Of a DNA stretch of 64,000 bases, positions 13,107 through 23,161 are shown piece after piece. Where the stretch lies: assembly GCF_001666835.1 (NCBI RefSeq), contig NZ_LZJF01000014.1, positions 1-64,000 of the forward strand, given 5' to 3'. The translations under genes were made by a program, and so were the position numbers. This DNA is from Mycobacterium sp. E3251. Its GTDB lineage: Bacteria; Actinomycetota; Actinomycetes; Mycobacteriales; Mycobacteriaceae. The notes under the pieces were generated by a model that did not search any database, was not told where the DNA came from, and saw only the letters and a program-made list of their open reading frames with translations. Position 1 is the stretch's first letter. Every line of letters starts with the position of its first letter.

Positions 13107-13454
13107 CTAGAGCCCCGGCGCCGGCGCCGGCGGCTGGCCCGGGGCTGGGCCGCCGAAGCCGCCGGCCAGCGCGCCCAGCCGCTCCTGCGCCATCCGGGTG
13201 ACCTGCTTCGACGCGTCGCCCATGGCTCCGACGATCAGGTCCTGCAGCGTCTCGACGTCCCCGGGGTCGACGACCTTGGGATCGATCTGCACCGCGACCA
13301 CTTCGCCGCTGCCTTTGACGGTCACCCTGACCAAGCCGCCGCCGGCCTGCCCGTGCACCTCGGCATTCGCGAGCTGTTGCTGGGCTTCCATCAACTTCTG
13401 CTGCATCTCCTGCGCCTGGGCCAGCAGCGCCGACATGTCGCCTCCGGGTTGCAT
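13107..13454 (-). CDS. ebfC: YbaB/EbfC nucleoid-associated protein
   Basis: The 115-residue YbaB-family protein begins [21 protein letters not shown] long N-terminal helix rich in Gln/Met, a central sheet ([18 protein letters not shown]) and a second helix give the dimeric tweezer-like fold that binds DNA. A further in-frame start at 13481 adds nine residues not typical of the family. The tail is rich in Pro/Gly/Ala, shorter than I recall for M. tuberculosis Rv3716c. It heads the ebfC-recR pair. Confidence 0.93.
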   Translation of the reverse strand: MQPGGDMSALLAQAQEMQQKLMEAQQQLANAEVHGQAGGGLVRVTVKGSGEVVAVQIDPKVVDPGDVETLQDLIVGAMGDASKQVTRMAQERLGALAGGFGGPAPGQPPAPAPGL

Positions 13455-13540
13455 GACAGTCCCCTCGCATCTTGGTCTCAAGTTGGTTTCGCCTGCGTGT
13501 GTCCGGCGATTCGAAACACTCAGCGTAGACCGCGCGACGC

Positions 13541-13546
13541 TACCTT
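13541..13546 (+). promoter_or_regulatory. Predicted -10 element for the amidase gene
   Basis: TACCTT lies six bases before GTG 13553. There is no ribosome-binding site between them, so a leaderless transcript starting at the GTG is predicted. The hexamer departs from consensus, so support is modest. Confidence 0.4.
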
Positions 13547-13552
13547 TGCGCC

Positions 13553-14314
13553 GTGGACCTACGAGTGAGCAGGCGTGTCGGCATCAAGTTGGTCATCGGC
13601 GTGCTGGTTGCCGCCTCGGCCACGATCACCCCGACCGCCGGCGCGGTCCCGTCCAACATCGCCGGCATGGTGGTTTTCATCGATCCCGGCCACAACGGCT
13701 CCAACGACGCGTCCATCGGCCGCCAGGTGCCCACCGGCCGCGGCGGTACCAAGGACTGCCAGGCGAGCGGGACGTCGACCAACAGCGGCTACCAGGAACA
13801 CACCTTCACCTGGGACACCGCGCTACGTGTCCGCCAGGAGTTGAACGCCCTCGGCGTCCGGACCGCCATGGCGCGCGGCAACGACACCGGGCTGGGGCCG
13901 TGCGTCGACGAGCGCGCCAACATGGCCAACGCGTTGCATCCCAACGCGGTCCTGAGCATCCACGCCGACGGCGGCCCGGCCTCGGGCCGGGGATTCCACG
14001 TCAACTACTCGGCCCCGCCGCTCAACCAGGTGCAGGCCGGACCGTCGGTGCAGTACGCCCGGATCATGCGCGACCAGATGCAGGCCTCCGGGATTCCGCC
14101 GGCCAACTACATCGGCCAGAACGGGCTGTATGGGCGCTCGGACCTCGCCGGGCTGAACCTGGCGCAGTACCCGTCGATCCTGGTCGAGTGCGGCAATATG
14201 AAGAACCCTGCCGACTCGGCGCTGATGGAGTCGGCCGAGGGCAGGCAGAAGTACGCCGACGCGATGGTCCGCGGCGTCGCGGGTTTCCTCGCCTCGCAGG
14301 GCCAGGCGCGCTAG
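13553..14314 (+). CDS. N-acetylmuramoyl-L-alanine amidase (Rv3717-like)
   Basis: The 253-residue amidase_3 enzyme cleaves the bond between muramic acid and the stem peptide in the cell wall. A signal peptide (about 1-30, ending PTAGA) exports it. Zinc ligands are visible in [16 protein letters not shown] and SIHADGG, and the catalytic glutamate in LVECGNMKN near residue 200. Two cysteines, in KDCQAS and GPCVDE, may form a stabilising disulfide. There is no cell-wall binding domain, as in Rv3717. It overlaps the end of the converging SRPBCC gene by four bases. Confidence 0.92.
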   Translation: MDLRVSRRVGIKLVIGVLVAASATITPTAGAVPSNIAGMVVFIDPGHNGSNDASIGRQVPTGRGGTKDCQASGTSTNSGYQEHTFTWDTALRVRQELNALGVRTAMARGNDTGLGPCVDERANMANALHPNAVLSIHADGGPASGRGFHVNYSAPPLNQVQAGPSVQYARIMRDQMQASGIPPANYIGQNGLYGRSDLAGLNLAQYPSILVECGNMKNPADSALMESAEGRQKYADAMVRGVAGFLASQGQAR

Positions 14315-14754
14315 GCGGAGCCTTCCAATTCGTTCTTCAGGTTGGCCAACACCTCACCCTGAATCCGCTTGAGCCCCAACGGCGCAAAGGTTTTCTCGAA
14401 GAAGCCCTTGACGCCGCCCGCACCGGTCCAGGTCGTCTTCACGGTGATGCTGGACCCGGGTCCGGCCGGGGCCACCGTCCAGTTGATGATCATCGACGAG
14501 TTGGCGTCCTTCTCGATGACGGAATGGCCGGCGACGTCGACGTTGACCTGCACATCGCGGACGCGAGATTTGGTGGCCTGCAGCTTCCATTTGGCGACGG
14601 TGCCCGCGCCCTGGCCGCCCCGCAACACCTGGTAATCGCTGTACTGCGGGGACAGAATCTTCGGGCGCACCCGCTGATAGTCCGCGACGGCCGCGAGGGT
14701 GGCGGCCGGCTCGGCATTGACCAAAATTGTGCTGGCAGCACTCACCTGTCCCAA
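14311..14754 (-). CDS. SRPBCC (polyketide cyclase/START-like) protein (Rv3718c-like)
   Basis: The 147-residue protein starts MGQVSAASTILVNAEPAATLAAVADYQRV, the typical first strand and helix of the SRPBCC fold, and ends with a long helix (KRIQGEVLANLKNELEGS). The fold has a deep hydrophobic cavity for lipid-like ligands. No ligand can be assigned. The gene is divergent from the FAD oxidoreductase gene, and its position matches M. tuberculosis. Confidence 0.82.
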   Translation of the reverse strand: MGQVSAASTILVNAEPAATLAAVADYQRVRPKILSPQYSDYQVLRGGQGAGTVAKWKLQATKSRVRDVQVNVDVAGHSVIEKDANSSMIINWTVAPAGPGSSITVKTTWTGAGGVKGFFEKTFAPLGLKRIQGEVLANLKNELEGSA

Positions 14755-14811
14755 AACAACTCCCGAAAGCTATGCCGCCCGCGCGCGGGTGCACGGGCTG
14801 TGGTCGAAGAC

Positions 14812-14817
14812 TAGGGT
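14812..14817 (+). promoter_or_regulatory. Predicted -10 element for the FAD oxidoreductase gene
   Basis: TAGGGT sits just before two adjacent in-frame GTG codons at 14822 and 14825. The distance suits transcription starting at 14824-14825, a leaderless message beginning at the second GTG. No Shine-Dalgarno sequence is seen. Confidence 0.45.
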
Positions 14818-14821
14818 ATAT

Positions 14822-16213
14822 GTGGTGCCTGTCCCTGGATCTGCACTCTCGGCGCACAAGTCGGGCGTTGACCGGTTGATGGCGAGTTATCGATCCATCC
14901 CCGCGACGTCCGCCGTCAGGCTCGCCAAGCCGACCTCAAACCTGTTCCGCGCCCGCACTAAACGCGACGCTCCCGGCCTGGACACGTCGGGGCTGACCGG
15001 CGTGCTGAGCGTCGATCCCGAAGCCCGCACCGCCGATGTGGCCGGCATGTGCACTTACGAGGACCTGGTGGCCGCGACGCTGCCTTACGGCCTTTCGCCA
15101 CTGGTCGTCCCGCAATTGAAGACCATCACGCTCGGTGGCGCGGTCAGCGGCCTGGGCATCGAGTCGGCGTCGTTTCGCAATGGCCTGCCCCATGAATCCG
15201 TGCTCGAGATGGACATCCTCACCGGCGCCGGCGAGTTGCTCACCGCGTCGCGCACCCAGCATCCCGACTTGTTCCGCGCCTTCCCCAATTCCTATGGGAC
15301 GCTGGGATATTCAACGCGGCTGCGGATCGAGTTGGAGCCCGTCGCGCCGTTTGTCGCGTTGCGGCACGTCCGGTTCCGCTCGCTGCCCGCGCTGATCGCG
15401 GCGATGGAACGCATCATCGATACCGGCGGGCAGGGCGGCACGCCGGTCGACTATCTCGACGGTGTGGTGTTCAGCGCCGACGAGAGCTACCTGTGCGTGG
15501 GCCGGCGAACCACCACCCCGGGACCGGTCAGCGACTACACCGGGAACAGCATCTACTACCAATCGATCCGGCACGACTCCCCCGGTGTGGAAGCCACCAA
15601 GGACGACCGGCTGACCATGCACGACTACTTCTGGCGCTGGGACACCGACTGGTTCTGGTGCTCGCGCGCGTTCGGTGTGCAGAACCCGCGGCTGCGGCGC
15701 TGGTGGCCGCGCCGCTACCGGCGCAGCAGCGTCTACTCGAAGCTCGTCGCCATCGACCAGCGCTTCGGCGTCGCCGACCGGATCGAGAAACGCCATGGGC
15801 GCCCCCCGCGTGAGCGGGTGGTCCAGGATGTCGAGCTGCCGGTCGAACGGACCTGCGAGTTCCTGGAGTGGTTCCTGCAGAACGTGCCCATCACCCCGAT
15901 CTGGCTGTGTCCGCTGCGGCTGCGCGATGACGGGGGCTGGCCGCTGTATCCGATGCGGCCGGACCACACCTACGTCAACATCGGCTTCTGGTCTTCGGTG
16001 CCGGCGGGCGCCACGGAAGGCGCCACCAACCGGACGATCGAAGCGAAGGTGAGCGAGCTCGACGGGCACAAGTCGCTGTATTCCGATTCGTATTACGCCC
16101 GCGAGGAATTCGACGAGTTGTACGGCGGCGAGGCCTACAACACGATCAAGAAAACCTACGACCCCGATTCCCGGCTACTCGACCTCTACGCGAAGGCGGT
16201 GCAACGGCGATGA
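14822..16213 (+). CDS. FAD-binding oxidoreductase (DHCR24/Rv3719-like)
   Basis: The product of about 463 residues carries an N-terminal FAD_binding_4 domain: RLAKPTSNLFR and VVPQLKTITLGGAVSGLGIES are the flavin-contacting loops. The remainder is like sterol-delta24-reductase-type enzymes. It overlaps the following methyltransferase gene by four bases (ATGA). FAD oxidoreductase plus SAM methyltransferase pairs are known in mycobacteria to make 10-methyl branched acids such as tuberculostearic acid, the methyltransferase adding a methylene and the flavoenzyme reducing it. A similar role here is inferred from the pairing only. The start could be GTG 14822 or 14825. Confidence 0.85.
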   Translation: MVPVPGSALSAHKSGVDRLMASYRSIPATSAVRLAKPTSNLFRARTKRDAPGLDTSGLTGVLSVDPEARTADVAGMCTYEDLVAATLPYGLSPLVVPQLKTITLGGAVSGLGIESASFRNGLPHESVLEMDILTGAGELLTASRTQHPDLFRAFPNSYGTLGYSTRLRIELEPVAPFVALRHVRFRSLPALIAAMERIIDTGGQGGTPVDYLDGVVFSADESYLCVGRRTTTPGPVSDYTGNSIYYQSIRHDSPGVEATKDDRLTMHDYFWRWDTDWFWCSRAFGVQNPRLRRWWPRRYRRSSVYSKLVAIDQRFGVADRIEKRHGRPPRERVVQDVELPVERTCEFLEWFLQNVPITPIWLCPLRLRDDGGWPLYPMRPDHTYVNIGFWSSVPAGATEGATNRTIEAKVSELDGHKSLYSDSYYAREEFDELYGGEAYNTIKKTYDPDSRLLDLYAKAVQRR

Positions 16214-17520
16214 CGACAACCAAAGAACCCCGCCGCGCCACGGCCCGAAAACTCAGCATGGCGGAGATCTTGGAGATCTTCGCCGCCACCGGGCGACACC
16301 CGCTGAAGTTCACCGCCTACGACGGCAGCACCGCGGGCAGCAAGGATGCCCAACTGGGCCTGGATCTTCGGACCCCGCGCGGCGCCACCTACCTGGCCAC
16401 CGCTCCCGGCGAACTCGGCCTGGCCCGCGCATATGTGGCGGGCGACATGGACCTGTACGGCGTCCACCCCGGTGATCCCTACCAGCTGCTCAAGACGCTG
16501 ACCGACCGCGTGCAGTTCAAGCGGCCGCCGGCGCGGGTGCTCGCCAACGTGGTGCGCTCGATGGGGCTGGAGCGGCTGGTGCCGGTTCCCCCGCCGCCGC
16601 AGGAGACCCCGCCCCGGTGGCGGCGGATCGCCGACGGGCTGATGCACACCAAGACCCGCGACGCCGAGGCCATCCACCACCACTACGACGTTTCCAACAC
16701 CTTCTACGAATGGGTGCTCGGCCCGTCGATGACGTACACGTGTGCGGTCTACCCCGACGCCGACGCGACTCTGGAAGAGGCCCAGGAGAACAAGTACCGG
16801 CTGGTCTTCGAGAAATTGCGGCTGCAGCAAGGTGATCGGCTGCTCGACGTGGGCTGCGGTTGGGGCGGCATGGTGCGGTTCGCCGCGCGACGCGGTGTCC
16901 GGGTGATCGGCGCCACCCTGTCGGGCGAGCAGGCGAAGTGGGCGCAACGGGCGATCCAGGATGAGGGTCTCGAGGACTTGGCCGAAGTCCGGCATTCGGA
17001 CTACCGCGACATCCGCGAGGGCGGGTTCGACGCGGTGTCCTCGATCGGGTTGACCGAGCACATCGGCGTCAAAAACTACCCGGCCTACTTCGGGTTCCTG
17101 AAGTCGAAGCTGCGCACGGGCGGGCTGCTGCTCAATCACTGCATCACCCGCCACGACAACAAATCGACTTCTTTCGCGGGCGGCTTCACCGACCGATATG
17201 TCTTCCCGGACGGGGAGCTGACCGGCTCGGGACGCATCATCACCGACGTCCAGGACGTGGGCTTCGAGGTGCTGCACGAGGAGAACTTCCGGCATCACTA
17301 CGCGATGACGCTGCGCGACTGGTGCCGCAACCTGGTCGAGCACTGGGCCGAGGCGGTCGACGAGGTCGGCCTGCCCACCGCCAAGGTGTGGGGCCTGTAC
17401 ATGGCGGCCTCGCGGGTCGCCTTCGAGCAGAACAACCTGCAGCTGCATCACGTCCTGGCGGCCAACGTGGACGCGCGAGGCGGCGACCACCTGCCGCTGC
17501 GGCCGTGGTGGACGCCCTAG
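16210..17520 (+). CDS. Cyclopropane-fatty-acid-synthase-family methyltransferase (Rv3720-like)
   Basis: The 436-residue SAM-dependent enzyme has the glycine-rich motif LLDVGCGWGGMVRFAA near residue 213 and the downstream GLTEHIG segment of the CFA synthase family. A long N-terminal region (about 1-150) precedes the catalytic core. HHHYDVSNTFYEWVLG is the family motif that opens the core. Its substrate is probably an unsaturated acyl chain of a phospholipid. The ATGA overlap with the upstream flavoenzyme gene points to a two-step fatty-acid modification. Cyclopropanation rather than 10-methylation cannot be excluded. Confidence 0.87.
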   Translation: MTTTKEPRRATARKLSMAEILEIFAATGRHPLKFTAYDGSTAGSKDAQLGLDLRTPRGATYLATAPGELGLARAYVAGDMDLYGVHPGDPYQLLKTLTDRVQFKRPPARVLANVVRSMGLERLVPVPPPPQETPPRWRRIADGLMHTKTRDAEAIHHHYDVSNTFYEWVLGPSMTYTCAVYPDADATLEEAQENKYRLVFEKLRLQQGDRLLDVGCGWGGMVRFAARRGVRVIGATLSGEQAKWAQRAIQDEGLEDLAEVRHSDYRDIREGGFDAVSSIGLTEHIGVKNYPAYFGFLKSKLRTGGLLLNHCITRHDNKSTSFAGGFTDRYVFPDGELTGSGRIITDVQDVGFEVLHEENFRHHYAMTLRDWCRNLVEHWAEAVDEVGLPTAKVWGLYMAASRVAFEQNNLQLHHVLAANVDARGGDHLPLRPWWTP

Positions 17521-17529
17521 GTCAACAGT

Positions 17530-19344
17530 TCAGGCGTTATCGATCCGGCGCGCGCCCAGTTCGTTCTGCAGTAGCTCGAGCGCGACCTCCTCGGGATCGC
17601 GGCGCGGCGCCGACGACTCAGTGCGGCCGGCTTCGGCGAGCATGTGCTCCTCTTCGTCGCGCTGCGCCACGTCGGGCGCGGGCTCGGCGGCCCTCGGCGC
17701 CGGCGCGGCGGATTCGACCGGCGCTGCGGCGCCGACCTCGCAACGCACCCGCCAGTTGACGCCCAGCGCATCTTTGAGCGCTTCGGCGATCACGTCGGCG
17801 TTGCGCTGTTCGCACAGCCGCTTGGCCAGCGGCGCCGACGAATGCGTCAGCACCAGCGTGTTCTCCTCGAGCGCGCGCACGGTGGCGCCCGCCAGCATCA
17901 CCTCGGTGGTGCGACTGCGCTGGCGCACCTTGTCGCGCACCGTCGGCCACATGGTCCGCACAGCGGCCGCGTTGAGTTCACCGGGCGCGGCCGGTTCGGC
18001 AATCGGCGCGGCGGCCGGTTCCGGCACCGGGGGCGATGGGACCGGTTCGGGGACCGCCTCCGGCTTGGGGACGGGCGGAGCGGACCTGGGCGGGGCGGGT
18101 TCCTTGGGCGGGGCCGGCTCCTTGCGTGGCCGCGCCGGCGCGGTCACCGCCGGCGGGTGCGCGGCGGCCGCCTGGGAGGCGGGAATGGACAGGTCCAGCC
18201 GCGTCTCGATCCGCTCGACGCGCTGCAGCAGCGCCGACTCCGTGTCGCTGGCCGAGGGGAGCAGCAGCCGGGCGCAAACCACTTCGAGCAACAAGCGCGG
18301 GGCCGTCGCGCCGCGCATCTCGCCCAGCCCCGCCTGCACGACCTCGGCGTAGCGGGTCAGGGTGGCCGACCCGAGGCGGGCGGCCTGGTCGCGCATCCGG
18401 TCGAGCACGTCCTCCGGGGCGTCCACCACGCCGCGGCTGACCGCGTCCGGAACCGCCTGCAGCACGATGAGGTCGCGGAACCGCTCCAGCAGGTCGGTGG
18501 CGAAGCGCCGCGGGTCGTGGCCGGCATCGATCACCGATTCCACCGCGCCGAACAACGCCTCGGCATCCGACGCGGCGAGGGCGTCCACCGCATCGTCGAT
18601 CAGCGCGACATCGGTGGCGCCCAACAACCCGAGCGCCCGCGGATAGGTGACGTGGTCGTCCTCGGCGCCCGCCAGCAGCTGGTCGAGCACCGACAGCGTG
18701 TCGCGTGGTGAGCCGCCGCCGGCGCGGATCACCAGCGGGAACACCGCGTCGTCGACGGCGACGTTCTCCTGCTCGCAGATCCGTCCGATCAGCGCCCGCA
18801 TGGTCTTCGGGGGCAGCAGCCGGAACGGGTAATGGTGGGTGCGCGACCGGATCGTCGGCAGCACCTTTTCCGGTTCGGTCGTGGCGAAGATGAAGATGAG
18901 GTGCTCGGGCGGCTCCTCCACGATCTTGAGCAGCGCGTTGAATCCCGCGGTGGTCACCATGTGCGCCTCGTCGATGATGAACACCCGGTAGCGGGACTGC
19001 GCCGGCGCGTAGAACGCGCGGTCGCGCAGCTCGCGGGTGTCGTCCACGCCGCCGTGGCTGGCGGCGTCCAGCTCCACCACGTCGATGCTGCCGGGGGCGT
19101 TCGGGGCCAGCGCCGTGCACGATTCGCACACCCCGCACGGATTGGCCGTCGGCCCCTGCGCGCAGTTCAGCGACCGCGCCAGGATGCGCGCCGACGATGT
19201 TTTTCCGCAGCCGCGCGGCCCGGAGAACAGGTAGGCGTGGTTGATCCGGCCGGCTTCCAGGGCGATCGACAGTGGTTCGGTGACGTGCTCCTGCCCCACC
19301 ACCTCGGCGAAGGTTGCCGGTCGGTACTTGCGGTAGAGGGCCAC
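17530..19344 (-). CDS. dnaX: DNA polymerase III subunits gamma/tau
   Basis: The 604-residue clamp-loader ATPase has Walker A GPRGCGKTS at 42-50, a four-cysteine zinc module (Cys61, 70, 73, 76), DEAH at 125-128 and the sensor segment IFATTEPEKVLPTIRSR. After the clamp-loader domains comes a proline/alanine-rich linker (about 395-450) and a C-terminal tau-like domain that binds the polymerase. I see no obvious slippery run that would give a frameshifted gamma form. It lies convergent to the methyltransferase gene. Confidence 0.96.
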   Translation of the reverse strand: MALYRKYRPATFAEVVGQEHVTEPLSIALEAGRINHAYLFSGPRGCGKTSSARILARSLNCAQGPTANPCGVCESCTALAPNAPGSIDVVELDAASHGGVDDTRELRDRAFYAPAQSRYRVFIIDEAHMVTTAGFNALLKIVEEPPEHLIFIFATTEPEKVLPTIRSRTHHYPFRLLPPKTMRALIGRICEQENVAVDDAVFPLVIRAGGGSPRDTLSVLDQLLAGAEDDHVTYPRALGLLGATDVALIDDAVDALAASDAEALFGAVESVIDAGHDPRRFATDLLERFRDLIVLQAVPDAVSRGVVDAPEDVLDRMRDQAARLGSATLTRYAEVVQAGLGEMRGATAPRLLLEVVCARLLLPSASDTESALLQRVERIETRLDLSIPASQAAAAHPPAVTAPARPRKEPAPPKEPAPPRSAPPVPKPEAVPEPVPSPPVPEPAAAPIAEPAAPGELNAAAVRTMWPTVRDKVRQRSRTTEVMLAGATVRALEENTLVLTHSSAPLAKRLCEQRNADVIAEALKDALGVNWRVRCEVGAAAPVESAAPAPRAAEPAPDVAQRDEEEHMLAEAGRTESSAPRRDPEEVALELLQNELGARRIDNA

Positions 19345-19399
19345 GGTCAGCAGGCTACCGGCGCGCGCTGACTGGAGCCCGGCGGGCGTGTCGTCGCCG

Positions 19400-20710
<1,311 letters not shown>

Positions 20711-20756
20711 TTAGAACGCTGGAAGATCAGTGGGGCCAAAACGGTCCCCCGGCATA

Positions 20757-20846
20757 GGGGACCCCGCGCACCCGACAGAGCCCATTGACCCTTGCTGCCT
20801 TCCGGCCCTGGGGGAGTTCACAGGATAGACGCCGCGCGGGGTCCAC
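20757..20846 (-). ncRNA. ffs: Signal recognition particle RNA (4.5S type)
   Basis: Read on the minus strand, the central part is the invariant SRP apical loop core AGGGCCGGAAGGCAGCAAGG (complement within 20786-20815). The ends pair: ggaccccgcgc near 20840 with gcgcggggtcc near 20760 close the long hairpin. Size (about 90 nt) and position between the aminotransferase gene and a tRNA-Ser gene match mycobacterial ffs. The exact ends are estimated from pairing. Confidence 0.92.
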
Positions 20847-20921
20847 GGCGAGTCTAATACCTGGCACGGACTAGTCGGCGTGCGCCTCCAGGGCCGCGAC
20901 GGCCTCGGTTACCATGGCCAC

Positions 20922-21007
20922 GGAGGATTCGCCTAGTGGCCTATGGCGCTCGCCTGGAACGCGGGTTGGGTTAACAGCCCTCGCGGGTTCAAATCCCGCA
21001 TCCTCCG
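20922..21007 (+). tRNA. tRNA-Ser (GGA)
   Basis: GGAGGAT at 20922-20928 pairs with ATCCTCC at 21000-21006 as the acceptor stem. The anticodon arm CTCGC-CTGGAAC-GCGGG shows anticodon GGA for serine codons UCC/UCU. A long variable arm (ttgggttaacagccct) and a T arm with GGTTCAAATCC follow, as in class II serine tRNAs. The 3' CCA is not encoded. Confidence 0.95.
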
Positions 21008-21099
21008 CAACCGGTCCGCCATGCGGACGTGCACGAATTGGTTTGGATTCGGGTTGGCCGCCTTTAGGCTGGCGTGAACTCACCAGCGCGAGGAGGGGT

Positions 21100-21879
21100 A
21101 TGGGGCGCAAGATTGCCGTGCCGTGGCACCTGCTGTTCTCCATCGCCGCCGGCGCCCTCTACTTCTTTTTCGTGTTGCCCCGTTGGCCGGAGCTGATGGG
21201 TGACACCACGCACTCGTTGGGGACGGCGCTTCGGATCGCGACGGGCGCGCTGTTCGCCCTGGCCGCGCTGCCCGTGGTGTTCAACCTGTTGCGGGTGCGC
21301 AAGCCGGAGCTGGGGACACCGCAGCTGGCCCTGACGCTGCGGGTCGCTTCGATCGTGGCCCATGTGCTGGCCGGCGTGCTCATCATCGGCGCGGCGATCA
21401 GCGAGATCTGGCTGAGCCTGGACGCCGCCGGACGGTATCTGTTCGCGATCTACGGCGCGGCGGCCGCGATCGGATTGCTCGGGTTCTTCGCGTTCTACCT
21501 GTCTTTCGTCGCCGAGTTGCCGCCGCCACCGCCGAAACCGATCAAGGCGAAGAAACCTAAGAAGCGTCGCTCGCGCCGCAAGGCGGGCGAAGAAGGCGGC
21601 GAACCCGCCGACGAGGCGGAGGAGGCCGAGGAGGCCGACGAGCCGGAGGAGACCGAGGAGCCGGAGGAGACCGAGGCCGTCACGGCCGAGGCTGCCGAAG
21701 AGACGGCCGAAGCGGCCGCGGCTCCCGAGGCGGAAGAACCCGCCGAAGAAACCGAAGCGACGGAAGCGACCGAAGCCAGGTTGCGCAACCGCCGCCCGAC
21801 GGGCAAGGGGTCGCATCGGATGCGGCGCCGGCGCACCAGGGGCGGCGTCGCCGTCGAGGAAGCCCTCGACGAGGAATAG
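21100..21879 (+). CDS. lucA: Lipid uptake coordinator LucA (Rv3723-like membrane protein)
   Basis: The 259-residue protein has four predicted transmembrane helices (about 9-29, 42-63, 77-101, 111-133), then a Pro/Lys/Arg segment and a tail (about 158-240) made largely of Glu, Ala and Thr, ending in a basic RMRRRRTR patch. In M. tuberculosis LucA stabilises the Mce1 and Mce4 fatty-acid and cholesterol importers. Assignment rests on synteny (after ffs and tRNA-Ser) and topology. ATG 21100 has a strong AGGAGGGG immediately upstream (21091-21098), with unusually tight spacing. A possible -10, TAGGCT, is at 21065-21070. Confidence 0.82.
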   Translation: MGRKIAVPWHLLFSIAAGALYFFFVLPRWPELMGDTTHSLGTALRIATGALFALAALPVVFNLLRVRKPELGTPQLALTLRVASIVAHVLAGVLIIGAAISEIWLSLDAAGRYLFAIYGAAAAIGLLGFFAFYLSFVAELPPPPPKPIKAKKPKKRRSRRKAGEEGGEPADEAEEAEEADEPEETEEPEETEAVTAEAAEETAEAAAAPEAEEPAEETEATEATEARLRNRRPTGKGSHRMRRRRTRGGVAVEEALDEE

Positions 21880-22623
21880 TCAGTCGCGCCGCCGCAGCCG
21901 CTCCACGTAGGCGGCGATCCGTTGCAGCGTCGGTTCCGCCCCCCACATCTGGCGGACCTCCTCGTCGACACCCCGGCCGTCACGGATCCGCGCCATCGTA
22001 GGGGCCCGCAGTTGGGCCTTGGTCTGGCGATAGGCGTCGGACGGGATGCCACCGAGATCGGACGCCTCGGCGACGGCCGCCTCGAGGAGATCGTCTTCGA
22101 CCACGCGATGGGCCAGCCCGCGGGCGACGGCCTCGGCTCCGCGGTAGGTGCGCCCGCCCAACAGCACCTCCTCGGCGCGATCGCCGCAGGCGTAGCGCAT
22201 GACTTCCAGCGCGGCGACCGGAAACGGCACCCCGACGCGCACCTCCGCCGCGCCGATCTGCGCCTGGGGGCCGATGAGGCGGCGGTCGCAGGCACACGCC
22301 AGCACGCATCCTCCGGCGATGGCGGCGCCGTTGATCGCGGCGACGGTCGGGCCCGGGTAGGAGAACACCGCCTCGAAAGCCGCAGACAGCGCGGGGACCA
22401 GCCGATCGGTGTAGCCCGCGCCGCCCTCCACCACGCGGTTGAGGTCTACCCCGGCGCTGAACGCCCGACCGGCCCCGGTGACGACCAGCGCGCCGGCCTT
22501 CGAACCCCCCAGATCGCGCACCGCCAGCGTCAGCTCGTCGAGCAGCTCGACGTCCTGGGCGTTGACCGGCCCCGACGACAGGGTCAGCACCTGCACGGTT
22601 TCCACCGTCTTGATGTCGATCAT
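21880..22623 (-). CDS. Enoyl-CoA hydratase/isomerase family protein
   Basis: The 247-residue crotonase-fold protein has the CoA-binding and oxyanion segments GAGRAFSAGVDL and NGAAIAGGCVLACACD. The first catalytic glutamate of classical hydratases (GGGCELA) is valine here (GGCVLA), while the second acidic position is kept in IGAAEVRVG. A simple hydratase reaction is therefore doubtful; isomerase, thioesterase or another crotonase chemistry is possible. I chose ATG 22623 (MIDIKTVETV) over the longer frame to 22704, which runs into the next gene. It is downstream of the 126-residue conserved protein gene, probably in one operon. Confidence 0.83.
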   Translation of the reverse strand: MIDIKTVETVQVLTLSSGPVNAQDVELLDELTLAVRDLGGSKAGALVVTGAGRAFSAGVDLNRVVEGGAGYTDRLVPALSAAFEAVFSYPGPTVAAINGAAIAGGCVLACACDRRLIGPQAQIGAAEVRVGVPFPVAALEVMRYACGDRAEEVLLGGRTYRGAEAVARGLAHRVVEDDLLEAAVAEASDLGGIPSDAYRQTKAQLRAPTMARIRDGRGVDEEVRQMWGAEPTLQRIAAYVERLRRRD

Positions 22624-22637
22624 GGTCACATCCTCGG

Positions 22638-23018
22638 TCAGCGGCTCACGGCCGCGATGACGACCGGAATATCGGTGTTCTCGTCGGTGTGATAGCTCGC
22701 GCACACGCGGTGATAGCCGTCGGCGATCTGCAGCGGAGCTCCGGTGGGGAAGTCGCCGCGCACCAGCAGGATGGGCGACAGCGGTTGCCCCTTCTCGATT
22801 TTGGTCAGGTCCGCCGCGACGTGCGGGTTGTCGACGGGCAATAGACCCAGCCGCGCCGCACGCAGGATGTCCTTGGCCTTCCGGTGTGTAACGGTGCCGG
22901 CCTTCAACTTCTTGATCACCTTCTTCACCGTCGCCGGGTCCGCGAGCATGGTGAGGTAGTCCGCCGCCGCTGGAAAGTCATGGGCCTCAGGCTTTTCCAG
23001 CCACTTCACGCTCAGCAT
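22638..23018 (-). CDS. Conserved small protein, possibly ParB-nuclease-like fold
   Basis: The 126-residue soluble protein begins MLSVKWLEKPEAHDFPAAADYL. A central Lys-rich helix (VKKVIKKLKAGTVTHRKAKDIL) precedes LPVDNPHVAADLTKIEKGQPLSPILLV and IADGYHRVCASY. The run of proline, a lysine-rich turn and an xDGYHRxxA motif resembles ParB/sulfiredoxin-like domains (DGNHRxxA), but this is my reading and not established. It heads a likely operon with the crotonase-fold gene 14 bases downstream. Confidence 0.7.
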   Translation of the reverse strand: MLSVKWLEKPEAHDFPAAADYLTMLADPATVKKVIKKLKAGTVTHRKAKDILRAARLGLLPVDNPHVAADLTKIEKGQPLSPILLVRGDFPTGAPLQIADGYHRVCASYHTDENTDIPVVIAAVSR

Positions 23019-23161
23019 CGCGTGCCTCCTTCGTCAGCGTCGACCTCGACGCAGCCTACCGGCCCGACGCGGCGAAATTTGGGATCGGTAGCGAATCCAG
23101 GGGGCTGTACTTGCGCCATGACGACGCCATCGGGGCGGCGCATGGAGGAAGGAATCACGAA

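Noticed and set aside
13198..14814. Plus-strand open frame of 538 codons
   Set aside because: It covers ebfC, ami and the SRPBCC gene in other frames; the translated residues show only shadow composition and no family.
17530..19344. Programmed frameshift site in dnaX
   Set aside because: I did not find an A-rich slippery heptamer with a downstream hairpin; one product is expected.
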